The notes: a model not told the origin generated them from the letters alone. A DNA stretch of 64,000 nucleotides from JADHLJ01 sp038146985 (GCA_038146985.1 JAYQSQ010000011.1:62001-126000); one strand, 5' to 3'; numbered from the stretch's first letter, positions 1 through 9,096 are shown. Made by a program: numbers and translations.

Positions 1-40
1 TAGGCAGGAGCGACGGCGAGAGGGGAGCGCGTTTTTGAAC

Positions 41-66
41 CGTCGCCCTAGCGAAAGCTGGGGCTG
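41..66. repeat. REP-like palindrome, CCCAGC-GAAA-GCTGGG family
   Basis: A short imperfect palindrome (stem arms around CCCTAGC and GCTGGGG with a GAAA loop) lies downstream of the leftward cyclase gene. The same element recurs as an inverted pair at 56241-56299. The rest of bases 1-133 holds no gene that I can recognise; a second partial palindrome (GCTCCTG...CAGGAGC) lies near 83-104. Confidence 0.6.
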
Positions 67-133
67 GCGGCGGGCGGCGCTTAGCTCCTGATTTCGCAGG
101 AGCGACGGGGAAGCCTTTCGAGACTCGAGGGTC

Positions 134-1960
134 TCACCCCGCGTCCGCAATCTCCTCGGCCGGCGGGCGCAGGCGCCAGAAGGTGACCGGTGCCTCGAAG
201 CCGCGGAGGAGCTGGGTGTCCTCGACCAGGGTCCGGTCCTTGAGTTGTCCGGCGACGGCGGGATCGTCAAGCACGGCGCTGCTCAGCAAGATCTCGCCCG
301 CCTCGCTTTCGTTCTGCAGGCGGGCGGCAATGTTCACCGTGCCGCCGAAATAGTCGAGGCGGTCGTTCATGGTCACCGCGATGGTCGAGCCCGAATGCAG
401 ACCGACCTTGATGGCGATCGGCATGGTCGGGTGGGCGCTGTTGAAACCGCCGAGTTGGGTCTGGATCGCGATAGCGCAGCGCAGGCCGTCCGCCGGATCG
501 GCAAAGGCGGCCATGACGGCGTCACCGATGGTTTTCACAACGCTGCCGTCATGCTCGCGCACCAGGGAGGCGAGGAACTCGAAATGCTCGCGCACCAGGC
601 CGTAGGCGGGCGCATCACCCACATCCTCGTAGAGGGCGGTCGAGCCCTTCAGGTCCGTGAACAGCAAGGTCACCTGGGAAATCGACACCTGATCCCCGCC
701 CTTCAGCACCGAGTCGGAGAACAGGTGCCGGAACGCTTGCAGGGTCGTCGCCCGATGCGCGGTAAGAGCTTCCGAGGCCCAGTTGCGGGACTCGATGATC
801 AGCGTGCGGCGATGCGGGTTCCGGTTCTCCAGCTGGATATGGCCCGGCGGCGACGAAGCGGCGGCGGCGCGAATCTCATCCTCGGCAAAGATCAGGCCCG
901 GGAAATCGCCGCCGGAATAATCGAAATGCAGTTCCGGCCCGGCCTCCAGTGTCCGCGCCCGATAAGGCCCGGGCTCGATCCTTGCCTCGATTTCCTTGGT
1001 GCTGTCCGCATCCAGCGAGACCTGAACCTGAATATGGGGCGTGGTCATCGGGCCGAACAAACAAAACTCGCCATGGACCACCCGGCGGATATTGGGAGCC
1101 GGCTGAAAAGTCAGTTCCACATTGCGTGAAAAATCCCGGTCATAGGAGATGTTGCAAGACGGACAATGAGCACCGGATGGCAGTTCGTCGAGAGCATGGG
1201 TCGCCAGTTTCGCGCCCCGGCACCGGGGGCACAGCAAGTCCCATCGGCTTTCCAGCAACCCGTCCGTCACTGCCTCTAGGCACAGTTCCACGACATGGCG
1301 CTCCGGCACGCCCCAAAGCCGCGCCAGTTGCAGCGGCCGGATGCGCATCAGGTCAAGCTCCTGGGCGGTCAGCAGCCATTCGGCGAGACGCTTACCAAGG
1401 CCGTGGCCATAGCGCGAGGTATCGATGCGCGCGATCGCATTGTCGAGCCGGGCCCGGTGTTCCGCGTCCGGTTCGACCGGCTTGCCTTCGTAAGCGGTGG
1501 CACGCTCGCCGGCAGCCCAGCTCTCGACACGCTCGGCGACGGTGTTGAAGTCCCGCTCCGCCGCCTTGAAGAATCCGTGCTTGAGGAGCAGACGCCCCAG
1601 CACTCCGCGCGGCTCGACCTCGAGCGCGTAGCGGCAGAGCGTGCCGCCGTCATCCACATCCTCGAAGCGGACAACCGCCTTCAGGCTTTTCAGCGGGCCC
1701 TTGGTGAAGATACGAAGATGCCGGAACCATTGCCCGTGCACCCATTCCTGCGGGATATCCTCCCAGGCAATGGTGACGGGACCGATCTTCGCGGTTCCGA
1801 AGAACCGCATGGACCCGTCGGGCTGTTCCTCCTCGCGGATTTCGTGCTTGGGCAGGCCGACGAACTCGTTGTACCGGGCGGTATCGGCGATCACCTCCCA
1901 GACCTTCGCTCGCGGCGCCTTGAAGCGGCGCTCGAAATCGTGACGGGTGACGTTGCTCAC
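134..1960 (-). CDS. SRPBCC / zinc-ribbon / class III adenylate cyclase fusion protein
   Basis: This 608-residue protein appears to be a soluble class III nucleotide cyclase making cAMP from ATP. Residues 1-150 look like an SRPBCC (START/polyketide-cyclase-like) ligand pocket. The middle region resembles the DUF5939 architecture and holds a four-cysteine zinc-ribbon pattern (C244/C247 and C266/C269). The C-terminal third, from about residue 425, is the cyclase domain: FTDLKG supplies metal-binding D436, VKTIGD supplies K476 and D480, and VNIAARLQ matches the Asn/Arg transition-state motif. The metal ligands are present, so it is probably active. No membrane segment is seen. Sensing by the SRPBCC domain is inferred. 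It ends four bases before the leftward gene at 1964 begins its stop, so the two may be cotranscribed. Confidence 0.88.
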   Translation of the reverse strand: MSNVTRHDFERRFKAPRAKVWEVIADTARYNEFVGLPKHEIREEEQPDGSMRFFGTAKIGPVTIAWEDIPQEWVHGQWFRHLRIFTKGPLKSLKAVVRFEDVDDGGTLCRYALEVEPRGVLGRLLLKHGFFKAAERDFNTVAERVESWAAGERATAYEGKPVEPDAEHRARLDNAIARIDTSRYGHGLGKRLAEWLLTAQELDLMRIRPLQLARLWGVPERHVVELCLEAVTDGLLESRWDLLCPRCRGAKLATHALDELPSGAHCPSCNISYDRDFSRNVELTFQPAPNIRRVVHGEFCLFGPMTTPHIQVQVSLDADSTKEIEARIEPGPYRARTLEAGPELHFDYSGGDFPGLIFAEDEIRAAAASSPPGHIQLENRNPHRRTLIIESRNWASEALTAHRATTLQAFRHLFSDSVLKGGDQVSISQVTLLFTDLKGSTALYEDVGDAPAYGLVREHFEFLASLVREHDGSVVKTIGDAVMAAFADPADGLRCAIAIQTQLGGFNSAHPTMPIAIKVGLHSGSTIAVTMNDRLDYFGGTVNIAARLQNESEAGEILLSSAVLDDPAVAGQLKDRTLVEDTQLLRGFEAPVTFWRLRPPAEEIADAG

Positions 1961-1963
1961 GGC

Positions 1964-2797
1964 TCAGGACACCCGCCGGGCCAGAAACTCATCGCCCAAC
2001 GGCCCGTAAAAAGCAGCGGAAAACCCCGCCGCCTCACGTGCCGGGACGTTGAACGGCGGCTTCACCCCGCCCTTGAAGTAGCGCCGCACCAGACCTTGCC
2101 AGATCACCACCGGGTCGTCGCCGCGCCGGCGCACCAGATGATCGAACCAACGCTTGCCGACCGCCACATGGCCGATCTCGTCCCGGTAGATGATCTTGAG
2201 GATCCCGGCGCTTTCGCCGTCGCCGACCGCCTTTAGCCGCTCGATCATCGCCGGGGTGACGTCGAGGCCGCGCGCCTCCAGCACCAGGGGAACAACCGCA
2301 AGACGCGCCAGGGGATCGTGCGCTGTCGATTCCGCCGCCGCCCACAGCCCGTCATGGGCCGGCAAATCCCCATAGGCCGCGCCGAGCGCCTCCAGCCGGG
2401 CGGCCAGAAGCGCGAAATGACCGGACTCCTCGTCGGCGACCCGGACCCAGTCGTCATGGAACGCCCGGGGCATCGCGGCGCCGCCGAAGCGCGCGATCAC
2501 GTCCCAGGCGAGGTCGACGGCGTTGAGCTCGATATGCGCCAGCGCATGCAGCAAGGCGATCCGCCCTTCCGGCGCGGCGGAGATCCGCCGTTTCGGCAGA
2601 TCGCGCGGCAGCAGCAGACGCGGGTTTTGTGGACGGGCCGGCCTGTCGGGAGGCTGCGCGGCGCCGATCTCCGAGATCTCGCCGGCGCGCCACATCGCCG
2701 CGAAATCACGGCCGCGCTCGACTTTTTCCGACGGCAGCGCGGTGCAGAGAACGCGCACGGCGGCGGCGCGAAGGGAGGAAACCGGATCGTCACCCAT
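1964..2797 (-). CDS. DUF455 family ferritin-like protein
   Basis: This is a 277-residue protein from the ATG at 2797 (MGDDPVSSLRAAAV), chosen because the 29 residues upstream in the same frame do not look conserved. The sequence matches the DUF455 (COG2833) ferritin-fold family: an EsLN-type His/Glu arrangement is seen in HALAHIELNAVDLAWD, DDWVRVADEESGHF and IIYRDEIGHVAVGKRWF, the expected pattern of a carboxylate/His di-iron site. The biochemical function of the family is not established. It lies directly upstream of the cyclase gene on the same strand, which suggests one transcript. Confidence 0.8.
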   Translation of the reverse strand: MGDDPVSSLRAAAVRVLCTALPSEKVERGRDFAAMWRAGEISEIGAAQPPDRPARPQNPRLLLPRDLPKRRISAAPEGRIALLHALAHIELNAVDLAWDVIARFGGAAMPRAFHDDWVRVADEESGHFALLAARLEALGAAYGDLPAHDGLWAAAESTAHDPLARLAVVPLVLEARGLDVTPAMIERLKAVGDGESAGILKIIYRDEIGHVAVGKRWFDHLVRRRGDDPVVIWQGLVRRYFKGGVKPPFNVPAREAAGFSAAFYGPLGDEFLARRVS

Positions 2798-2920
2798 GAA
2801 GCGAAGTCTAACAATGATCCCGGACATTAGCGACCCCGGAAACCGGTTGGACGACCCTTGTGAATGGTGAGTCTCCGGTTTCAAGGTGGACCTAGGGACA
2901 CCGCCTGACTAACATGATGA

Positions 2921-2962
2921 CCATCTCATTCTTCGCTTTGCTCTACGCTTTTCATGAGATGG
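2921..2962 (+). promoter_or_regulatory. 9-bp inverted repeat just upstream of a secreted-protein gene
   Basis: CCATCTCAT at 2921-2929 is the exact reverse complement of ATGAGATGG at 2954-2962, with a 24-base loop between them. The 3' arm abuts the GGAGAAAGG ribosome-binding site of the gene starting at 2973, so a hairpin in the leader could affect translation. The sequence is seen; the role is inferred. Confidence 0.4.
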
Positions 2963-2972
2963 AGAAAGGGCG

Positions 2973-3320
2973 ATGAGAATCTTATTCCGATTGAGCGCCG
3001 GTTTCGTGATGCTTGTCACCCTGGCGCTTCACCCGTCGGTGGCGCGCGCGCAATCAGAGGGCGGCTTCGTCAGTGGCGTGCCCCCGTTGCCGGCGATCCA
3101 GCAACTCGATCAATACCAGCAATACAGGCTGCGGCCGGATGTTCAAACGACGCTTCCGCCCAGGCCCAGATTCCAGGAACAGCGTGTTCCGCCGCCCGCC
3201 GCGCCGCCGCCGCCCCCTTCCGGCCCGTCCGCCGGTCCGGCCGCACCGAAGATTTCAGATCTCTGCCGTGGGCTGACCTTGGAACAGGCCAGGAAAATCA
3301 AGATCTGTATCGAAGGATAG
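2973..3320 (+). CDS. Small secreted proline-rich protein, function unknown
   Basis: This 115-residue protein has a clear Sec signal peptide (MRILFRLSAGFVMLVTLALH, cleavage likely after ARA near residue 26). A proline-rich linker (around residues 70-92, a run of P with A and R) follows, and then a short C-terminal module with two cysteines (DLCRGLT and KICIEG) that could form a disulfide. GGAGAAAGG precedes the ATG. I do not recognise a family. The next gene, 14 bases downstream on the same strand, is also a membrane or exported protein, so the two probably act together at the cell envelope. Confidence 0.65.
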   Translation: MRILFRLSAGFVMLVTLALHPSVARAQSEGGFVSGVPPLPAIQQLDQYQQYRLRPDVQTTLPPRPRFQEQRVPPPAAPPPPPSGPSAGPAAPKISDLCRGLTLEQARKIKICIEG

Positions 3321-3334
3321 GGAGGGAGCGGATC

Positions 3335-4009
3335 ATGAAGAGGCGTCTCTTATTCGCTCTGGCCTTCCTGCTGGCCACCCTTGTCCCGGCGCAGGCGCAG
3401 GCGCCGAGCGAGGCCGATCAGTTGCGTATGATCATCCAGGCGCTGCAGGACAACCTGGCGCAGCAGGAACGCACGATTTCCGATCTGCAGGCGGAAAACG
3501 CGACCCTCTTCGAAAGCGCGCGAAAGAAGGCCAACTCGGAGAAGATCCAGCGGCTCGAGGAGCAGCTTGAAGCCAGCACCCTTGAGCTGCAGACGACCAT
3601 TAACGTCATTCGGGGTCAGAACCTGCAGACGGCGAACACTTACAATCAGTTCACCGCGGATCACCAGAAGAAGGTCGCCGACGCGAATCTGAAGGCGACC
3701 TACGCGACCCTGGTTATCTCGGTGCTTGTAGTCATCGCCGGAGTCAGCTTCACCGGGCTGCAACTGTACTATGTCGTCACCAAGGGCGGCCCCCAGCCGA
3801 CCCAGGATCTGGAAGTCTCGGCACAGCGTTTCCGGCTGACCTCCTCGTTCGTCGGCGTGACCGTTCTCTGCCTGTCCCTCGGATTCCTGTATATTTTCGC
3901 GACCGCGTTTTACCGGCCGATACCGAACTACACGTCGTCCGACGTAACCCAGGGCCAAAGCGAACAGGGCGCCGGAGACACCGCCAAGCCCGCCAATCAA
4001 AGGGAGTAG
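3335..4009 (+). CDS. Membrane-anchored coiled-coil protein, function unknown
   Basis: This 224-residue protein starts at the ATG after GGAGGGAGCGG. A signal peptide (MKRRLLFALAFLLATLVPAQ, then AQA) is followed by about 80 residues of heptad-rich coiled coil (residues 25-105, e.g. KIQRLEEQLEASTLELQ). Two hydrophobic segments follow, near residues 120-145 (TLVISVLVVIAGVSF) and 170-192 (FVGVTVLCLSLGFLYIF), and a polar tail ends the protein. The topology suggests a periplasmic coiled coil anchored in the inner membrane. I do not recognise a family. It is cotranscribed with the secreted protein upstream. Confidence 0.65.
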   Translation: MKRRLLFALAFLLATLVPAQAQAPSEADQLRMIIQALQDNLAQQERTISDLQAENATLFESARKKANSEKIQRLEEQLEASTLELQTTINVIRGQNLQTANTYNQFTADHQKKVADANLKATYATLVISVLVVIAGVSFTGLQLYYVVTKGGPQPTQDLEVSAQRFRLTSSFVGVTVLCLSLGFLYIFATAFYRPIPNYTSSDVTQGQSEQGAGDTAKPANQRE

Positions 4010-4095
4010 CGCGGAGCCCGGGCAACATTGCCTTGCACGCGGCGTCCCGGCGACGGTATCGATGGCCGGCGGAACAAGCTTGTTGGAGGCGTCCG

Positions 4096-4572
4096 GTGGC
4101 AACGCTCAGCAGTCAATCCTCCTCGCTCTTCGCCGAGCGCGGTTCGGTCCACGAGATCGAGGAAGGTGCCAGGCTCGCGCCCAAATTCGGGCCGGACGGG
4201 CTGATCCCCTGCGCGGTGAGTGATCATCGAAGCGGCGCGGTGCTGATGTTCGCCTATATGAACGCCGAGGCGCTGGCCCTGACCATCAGGACCGGCGAGG
4301 CGCATTACTGGAGCCGGTCGAGGGGCGAGTTGTGGCGCAAGGGCGCGAGCAGCGGCCATGTGCAGAAAGTGATGGATTTGCGGATCGATTGCGACCAGGA
4401 CGCGCTTTGGATGGTGGTGGAACAGACCGGCGCCGCCTGCCATGTGGGGTACCGGTCGTGCTTCTACCGTTCGATCCCGGTTGGCGCGACGGCATCCGAT
4501 GGGGCGGCGGAACTGACCTTCGCCGAGAGCGAAAAGGCCTTCGATCCGGCAGCGGTCTACGGCAAGGGCTGA
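4096..4572 (+). CDS. hisI: Phosphoribosyl-AMP cyclohydrolase
   Basis: This 158-residue enzyme opens the adenine ring of PR-AMP in histidine biosynthesis. The family hallmark run is seen: HYWSRSRGELWRKGASSGH, then DCDQDA, then GAACHVGYRSCFYR, which contain the Zn/Mg ligands (two Asp, three Cys). I chose the GTG at 4096 because GGAGGCG sits just upstream and HisI similarity begins shortly after; the frame extends 21 codons further upstream without conservation. It stands apart from other his genes here and is followed by a cytidine deaminase gene, with a GGGGAGG site in the 35-base gap. Confidence 0.92.
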   Translation: MATLSSQSSSLFAERGSVHEIEEGARLAPKFGPDGLIPCAVSDHRSGAVLMFAYMNAEALALTIRTGEAHYWSRSRGELWRKGASSGHVQKVMDLRIDCDQDALWMVVEQTGAACHVGYRSCFYRSIPVGATASDGAAELTFAESEKAFDPAAVYGKG

Positions 4573-4607
4573 CCGGCGCCATTATTCAGCAAAGGGGAGG
4601 TCCGGAC

Positions 4608-5168
4608 GTGACGGAAACCGTCGAACTCATCCTGCCGGCACTCGACATCACGGACCGGCTGACCCCCACCAGCGCCGGCGCCCTGCGGATTCCGGGCGTC
4701 CATCTGCCGGAAAAGCGGGTGCAAATCGACGCGAAGATGCTGGAGAGCCTCATCGCCACGGCCCGAGCGGCGGCAAGATCGGCGCATGTACCCCATTCGC
4801 ACTTTCATGTCGGCGCCGCCGTGGTGATGGCCGACGATCCGAGCGAAACCGTGTTCAGCGCCGCCAATGTCGAAAACAGTTCCTATGGAGTGACCGTCTG
4901 CGGCGAGCGGAACGCCCTGTTCGCCGCGGTATCCAAGGGGTTCAAGCGGATCCGCTACCTCGCGGTCTCGACCGCGGATTCCCTAGGCGCGCTACTCAGC
5001 GAGCGCAGTCCGTGCGGGGTGTGCCGCCAGGCGATCCGCGAGTTCACCGCCCATGACGTCACGGTGGATGAAGCCTTGATCCTGATCGACACCGCCGAGC
5101 CGGACGTGCTCTGCGATGTGCTGGATATCCCGCGCCTGCTGCCGCACGGCTTCACCTTCGCGCCCTGA
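4608..5168 (+). CDS. cdd: Cytidine deaminase
   Basis: This 186-residue enzyme of the CDA fold should deaminate cytidine/deoxycytidine to uridine in pyrimidine salvage. The active-site elements are plain: HVGAA, the N-x-ENSSYG substrate-binding stretch, the CGERNA zinc Cys plus catalytic Glu, and the PCGVCRQ zinc pair. The GTG start at 4608 follows AAAGGGGAGG. An N-terminal extension of about 40 residues (through EKRVQIDAK) is longer than in the compact 130-residue tetrameric enzymes. It lies 35 bases after hisI and is probably cotranscribed. Confidence 0.9.
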   Translation: MTETVELILPALDITDRLTPTSAGALRIPGVHLPEKRVQIDAKMLESLIATARAAARSAHVPHSHFHVGAAVVMADDPSETVFSAANVENSSYGVTVCGERNALFAAVSKGFKRIRYLAVSTADSLGALLSERSPCGVCRQAIREFTAHDVTVDEALILIDTAEPDVLCDVLDIPRLLPHGFTFAP

Positions 5169-5177
5169 GCCTGCCCG

Positions 5178-5522
5178 TCAGGCCCTCTTGCGCGCCTGGT
5201 CCCGCAGCCCGGCCTCAAGCCCGAGCCGGGCCCAGATCAACAGTTCCTCGTCGTCGTCCAGGGCCTGGTCGGGAAGCGTGTAGTACGGCATCGGCTTGCG
5301 CCCGACGCGCGGCTGGAACGGCCGCATCCCCTCAGCCTCGAAGAGATTTCGGTTTTCGTCATCGGCCTTCAGGTAAATCTGCTCGCGGAATACCAGCGCG
5401 AAGATCACGCCATCGCAATACACCGACAGGCCGCTGAACAGCCGCCGGACCTCGAGCACACCGAGCGGGGCCAGCCGCTCGATCACATGGGCGACATGCT
5501 CGGGAATGCGCGGGCCCGCCAT
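5178..5522 (-). CDS. TfoX N-terminal domain protein
   Basis: This 114-residue protein from MAGPRIPEHV matches the TfoX/Sxy N-terminal domain: a conserved VRRLFSGLSVYCDGVIFALV core followed by YLKADDEN and a C-terminal PYYTLPDQAL segment. The longer frame upstream lacks conservation. Standalone TfoX-N proteins are common in alphaproteobacteria and their role is unclear; a competence role as in gammaproteobacterial Sxy should not be assumed. It starts one base from the stop of bcp on the same strand. Confidence 0.82.
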   Translation of the reverse strand: MAGPRIPEHVAHVIERLAPLGVLEVRRLFSGLSVYCDGVIFALVFREQIYLKADDENRNLFEAEGMRPFQPRVGRKPMPYYTLPDQALDDDEELLIWARLGLEAGLRDQARKRA

Positions 5523-5523
5523 G

Positions 5524-5991
5524 CTACAGCGCCTTGGCGGCGGCCAGCACCTCCTCGACATGGCCCTTGACCCTGACCTTGCGCCAGACGCCCCGCACCA
5601 CGCCCTTGGCGTCGATCAGGAAGGTCGAACGCTCGATCCCCATGTATTTGCGGCCGTAATTGGTCTTCTCGACCCAGGTGCCGTAGGCATCACAGACCGC
5701 GCCCTCGACATCGGCGCCGAGGGTGAAAGGCAGGTCGTACTTGGCCTTGAACTTGTCGTGCCGGGCGACGCTGTCCTTCGAGACTCCGACGATGACCGCA
5801 TTGGCGCCGGTGAAATCGGGCAGCGCGTCCCGAAAACCGCAGGCCTCGGTGGTGCAGCCGGGCGTGTCGTCCTTCGGATAGAAATAAAGGATCACGTTCT
5901 TGCCCTTCAGCCCGCCCAGCGTGACCTGTCCACCGCCATCGGCGGGCATCGCGAAATCCGGGGCCTTGTCTCCAACATCCACCGCCATCAT
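5524..5991 (-). CDS. bcp: Thioredoxin-dependent peroxiredoxin, Bcp/PrxQ type
   Basis: This protein of about 155 residues reduces peroxides with a thiol active site. The Bcp signature YPKDDTPGCTTEACGFRD contains the peroxidatic Cys and the resolving Cys five residues later, typical of atypical two-Cys PrxQ enzymes. Two adjacent ATGs (5991 and 5988) follow AGGGAGACG; either could be used. The upstream 30 codons in frame are not Bcp-like. Its stop lies next to the start of the TfoX-N gene, so the two are probably one transcript. Confidence 0.92.
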   Translation of the reverse strand: MMAVDVGDKAPDFAMPADGGGQVTLGGLKGKNVILYFYPKDDTPGCTTEACGFRDALPDFTGANAVIVGVSKDSVARHDKFKAKYDLPFTLGADVEGAVCDAYGTWVEKTNYGRKYMGIERSTFLIDAKGVVRGVWRKVRVKGHVEEVLAAAKAL

Positions 5992-6144
5992 CGTCTCCCT
6001 GATCAAGTATCGGCCCGCACCAACGGCCGGTTCATCTCGCCGCCCGTCGTCCCGCGCGCGTCGCCATCCGATATAGACCACGATCCGCCACCGGTCATGG
6101 TGAAATGGGCCGCCATCCTCCGCGCGACGGCGGATGACCCCGCT

Positions 6145-9096
6145 CTAGGCCGCTCCCATGAGCCTGTCGAACAAGTCGCGCACCTTCTCCCCGGTTTCCT
6201 CGATCCGCGTTTCCAAGGCCTCGAAACTCCCGGTACCCCCGACCTGCGCCATCCGATCCTTGAGCGATTTCGGCGCCGTTGCCGGATCGAAGGCATCGTC
6301 GACGGTGAGGCGCAGCAGCGCCTGGAGATCGCGGAACAGCCGAACCGCCTCGGCCAGCATCTGGGCGTCGTCGCTCTTCAAGGCACCGATCTCCCCGAGC
6401 TTTTCCGCCGCCCGGGCGGTGTTTCCCTCGATCACGTCCGGGTGGTCATGGGCATGCATCAATTGCAGGTACTGGACGATGAATTCGGCATCGACAAGGC
6501 CGCCGCGCCAATGCTTCAGTCGCCAAGGTGACGCCGCGACATGGCTTTCGGCCATGCGCCGGCGCATGTCCGCGACCGATTTCCGCAGTTCCTCCCTGTC
6601 CCGGGGCTGGCACAGGACCTCGCGGATGGCCGCGCCGATGCGGTCCGCCAGTTCCGGCGTCCCGGCGACCACCCGCGCCCGGGTGAGCGCCATGTGCTCC
6701 CAGGTCCAGGACGACTCGGCGTGGTATTTGCGGAAGCCTTCCAGACTTGAGGCGATGGGCCCCTTGTTGCCGCTCGGGCGCAGCCGCATATCGACATCGA
6801 ACAGACCACCGGCGCCCGTCTTGCTGGTCAGCGCGGCGATCAGGCGCTGGCTCAGGCGAATGAAATAGTGGTTGCCGCCAAGCGCTCTTTCGCCGTCAGA
6901 TTCCCGGTCCAGCGGGCTGTCGTGCAGGAACACCAGGTCCAAGTCGGAGCCCGCCGTCAGCTCCCGTCCGCCGAGCTTGCCCATCGCCACGACCGCGAGG
7001 GCGGGAGAACCGGATTCCGGCATCCGGCCATGGCGCAGCGCGAACTCCGCCTCGACGCGGGGAAGCAGGCAGCGCACCGCCGCGTCGACGATATCCGACA
7101 TGGTACGCCCGGACCGGCGGGTATCGATCTGGCCGCGCAGCACCTGCACGCCGACCTGGAACTGCCGGTCGTTGACCCAGCGCCGCGTCGTGTCCAAGAC
7201 CTCCTCATAGGAATGTTCGATGAGAAGCTCGTCCTCGAGCTCGGCGGCGAGGCCGTCGGCATCGGGCAGATTAACCGCGACGTTATGGGTCAGAACCCCT
7301 TCGAATAGCGATGGATTCATGCCGAGATGCGCGGCAAGCGACGGCGCCATGCCCATGATTTCGGCGATCATGGAAAGCAGGGGCGGATTGGACAGGATCA
7401 GCGAGAAGAGCTGCACGCCGGCGGGCACGGCTTCCAGGAACCGGTCGAAGCGGCGGAACGCATCATCCGGCTGCGCGGTTTCCGCGAAAGCGGCCAAGAG
7501 GGACGGGCCGAGATCAGTCAACAATTGGCGCGACCGTTCGCTCCGCGTCGCCCGGTAACGGCCGTGATGCCAGATCCTGACCCGGTCGCTGACGGCGCCG
7601 GGATCGGTGAATCCCATCCGCTCGAGGGTCCGCAAGGTTTCGGGATCGTTCTCGACGCCGGTAAAGACCAGGCTGCCGCCGACCTCGCCATGGGCGGTCA
7701 AGGGCGAATCCTCCTCGAAAAGCGCACCGTAATGCTCGGCGACGACCGTCAGCCGCTGCAACAATTCCCGGCGCAGATCCTCGACTTTCTCCAGCCCAAG
7801 AAACGCGGCGATGCGTGCCATGTCCTCGGCGGTCTCGGGCATGTCGTGGGTCTGCGCGTCGGCGACCATCTGCAGGCGGTGTTCGATCCGGCGGAGAAAC
7901 CGGTAGGCCTCCATGAGCACCTCGGCCACCGGGGCATCGACCCGGCCCGCCTCGACAAGCGCCGCCATGGCATCCGCGGTCCGGGGTTCGCGCAGGCTGG
8001 CGCCCCGTCCGCCCCAGATCAGCTGCTGGGTCTGGACGAAGAACTCGATCTCCCGGATGCCGCCCCGGCCGAGCTTCAGGTTGTGGCCCTCGACCGCGAT
8101 CTGCGCGCCGCCGCGATGGGCCATGATCTGGCGCTTGATCGAGTGGATCTCGCGGATCGCCGCGAAATCCAGGTGACGCCGCCAGATGAACGGCCGGATA
8201 CGGTCGAGGAAGCGGGCCGCGGCCTCCATGTCACAGCCGATCGGACGGGCGCGGATATAGGCCGCCCGCTCCCAGTTCTGGCCGAGGCTCTCGTAATAAT
8301 TCTCCGCCGCGCTGGTGGAGACCGCGGGCGGCGTCGCGCCGGCATCCGGCCGCAGACGCAGATCGGTGCGGAAGACATAGCCGTCCGGCGTCCGCTCCTC
8401 CAGCAGCTTCACCACAAGGCGCGTTGCCTGGACGAACGCGCGCTGAAGTTCGTCGACGCCGTCGTATAGCGGCGACTCGTCGTCGTAAAAGATCACCAGA
8501 TCGATATCGCTGGAATAATTCAGCTCGCGGGCGCCGAGCTTTCCCATGGCAAGACAGATCAGCCCCGAGCCGGTGACCGGATCTGCGGGATCGGCGCGGG
8601 GCAACTTGCCGCGGCGCTGCTGATCGGCCAGCGCATGCCGCCAGGCGATGGCGGTCGCCCGGTCCGCCAGATCGCTCAGGCCGACGACGACGGCTTCCAG
8701 ATCCCAGACCCCGAGCGTATCGGCGATGGCGATCGCCAGGGCCGCGTGCCGCTTGGCGACACGAAGCGCGGCCATAAGGTCGTTGGTCTTGGCCTCTTCC
8801 GGGTCGAGGGCGTCGAGGCCGGCCATGGTCTGGTCCAGGATCACGCGCGGGCCTTCGGTCAGGATTCGCGCCGCCACGTCCTGGTCACGCAGCAACAGCC
8901 GCGTCAGATAAGGGCTGCACGAGAACAGGCCGCCGAGCACCACCGATCCCACGGCGTGCGCCGCTAGATCGCGGGCGGTGGCGGCAAGCGCCGGGTCGGC
9001 GAGGCGCTCCGCCCCCTCAAGCCAGCGTTCGAGCCCGATCCGGGCGGCGTCATGATCGGTAACGCCGGGAATATCTCGCGCGGATTCCACAAACAC
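6145..9096 (-). CDS. glnE: Bifunctional glutamine synthetase adenylyltransferase/adenylyl-removing enzyme
   Basis: This 983-residue GlnE controls nitrogen assimilation by adenylylating and deadenylylating glutamine synthetase in response to PII. It has the expected two nucleotidyltransferase halves, each with a G/S-D-x-D motif: ELNYSSDIDLVIFYDD in the N-terminal removase half and ELTAGSDLDLVFLHD in the C-terminal transferase half. The KLGAREL and KLGGREL motifs precede each. A C-terminal GlnD/PII-interaction helical region ends near MGAA. The start is a GTG at 9096; length agrees with alphaproteobacterial homologues. It is divergent from the AsmA-like gene, and their 5' ends nearly abut. Confidence 0.96.
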   Translation of the reverse strand: MFVESARDIPGVTDHDAARIGLERWLEGAERLADPALAATARDLAAHAVGSVVLGGLFSCSPYLTRLLLRDQDVAARILTEGPRVILDQTMAGLDALDPEEAKTNDLMAALRVAKRHAALAIAIADTLGVWDLEAVVVGLSDLADRATAIAWRHALADQQRRGKLPRADPADPVTGSGLICLAMGKLGARELNYSSDIDLVIFYDDESPLYDGVDELQRAFVQATRLVVKLLEERTPDGYVFRTDLRLRPDAGATPPAVSTSAAENYYESLGQNWERAAYIRARPIGCDMEAAARFLDRIRPFIWRRHLDFAAIREIHSIKRQIMAHRGGAQIAVEGHNLKLGRGGIREIEFFVQTQQLIWGGRGASLREPRTADAMAALVEAGRVDAPVAEVLMEAYRFLRRIEHRLQMVADAQTHDMPETAEDMARIAAFLGLEKVEDLRRELLQRLTVVAEHYGALFEEDSPLTAHGEVGGSLVFTGVENDPETLRTLERMGFTDPGAVSDRVRIWHHGRYRATRSERSRQLLTDLGPSLLAAFAETAQPDDAFRRFDRFLEAVPAGVQLFSLILSNPPLLSMIAEIMGMAPSLAAHLGMNPSLFEGVLTHNVAVNLPDADGLAAELEDELLIEHSYEEVLDTTRRWVNDRQFQVGVQVLRGQIDTRRSGRTMSDIVDAAVRCLLPRVEAEFALRHGRMPESGSPALAVVAMGKLGGRELTAGSDLDLVFLHDSPLDRESDGERALGGNHYFIRLSQRLIAALTSKTGAGGLFDVDMRLRPSGNKGPIASSLEGFRKYHAESSWTWEHMALTRARVVAGTPELADRIGAAIREVLCQPRDREELRKSVADMRRRMAESHVAASPWRLKHWRGGLVDAEFIVQYLQLMHAHDHPDVIEGNTARAAEKLGEIGALKSDDAQMLAEAVRLFRDLQALLRLTVDDAFDPATAPKSLKDRMAQVGGTGSFEALETRIEETGEKVRDLFDRLMGAA

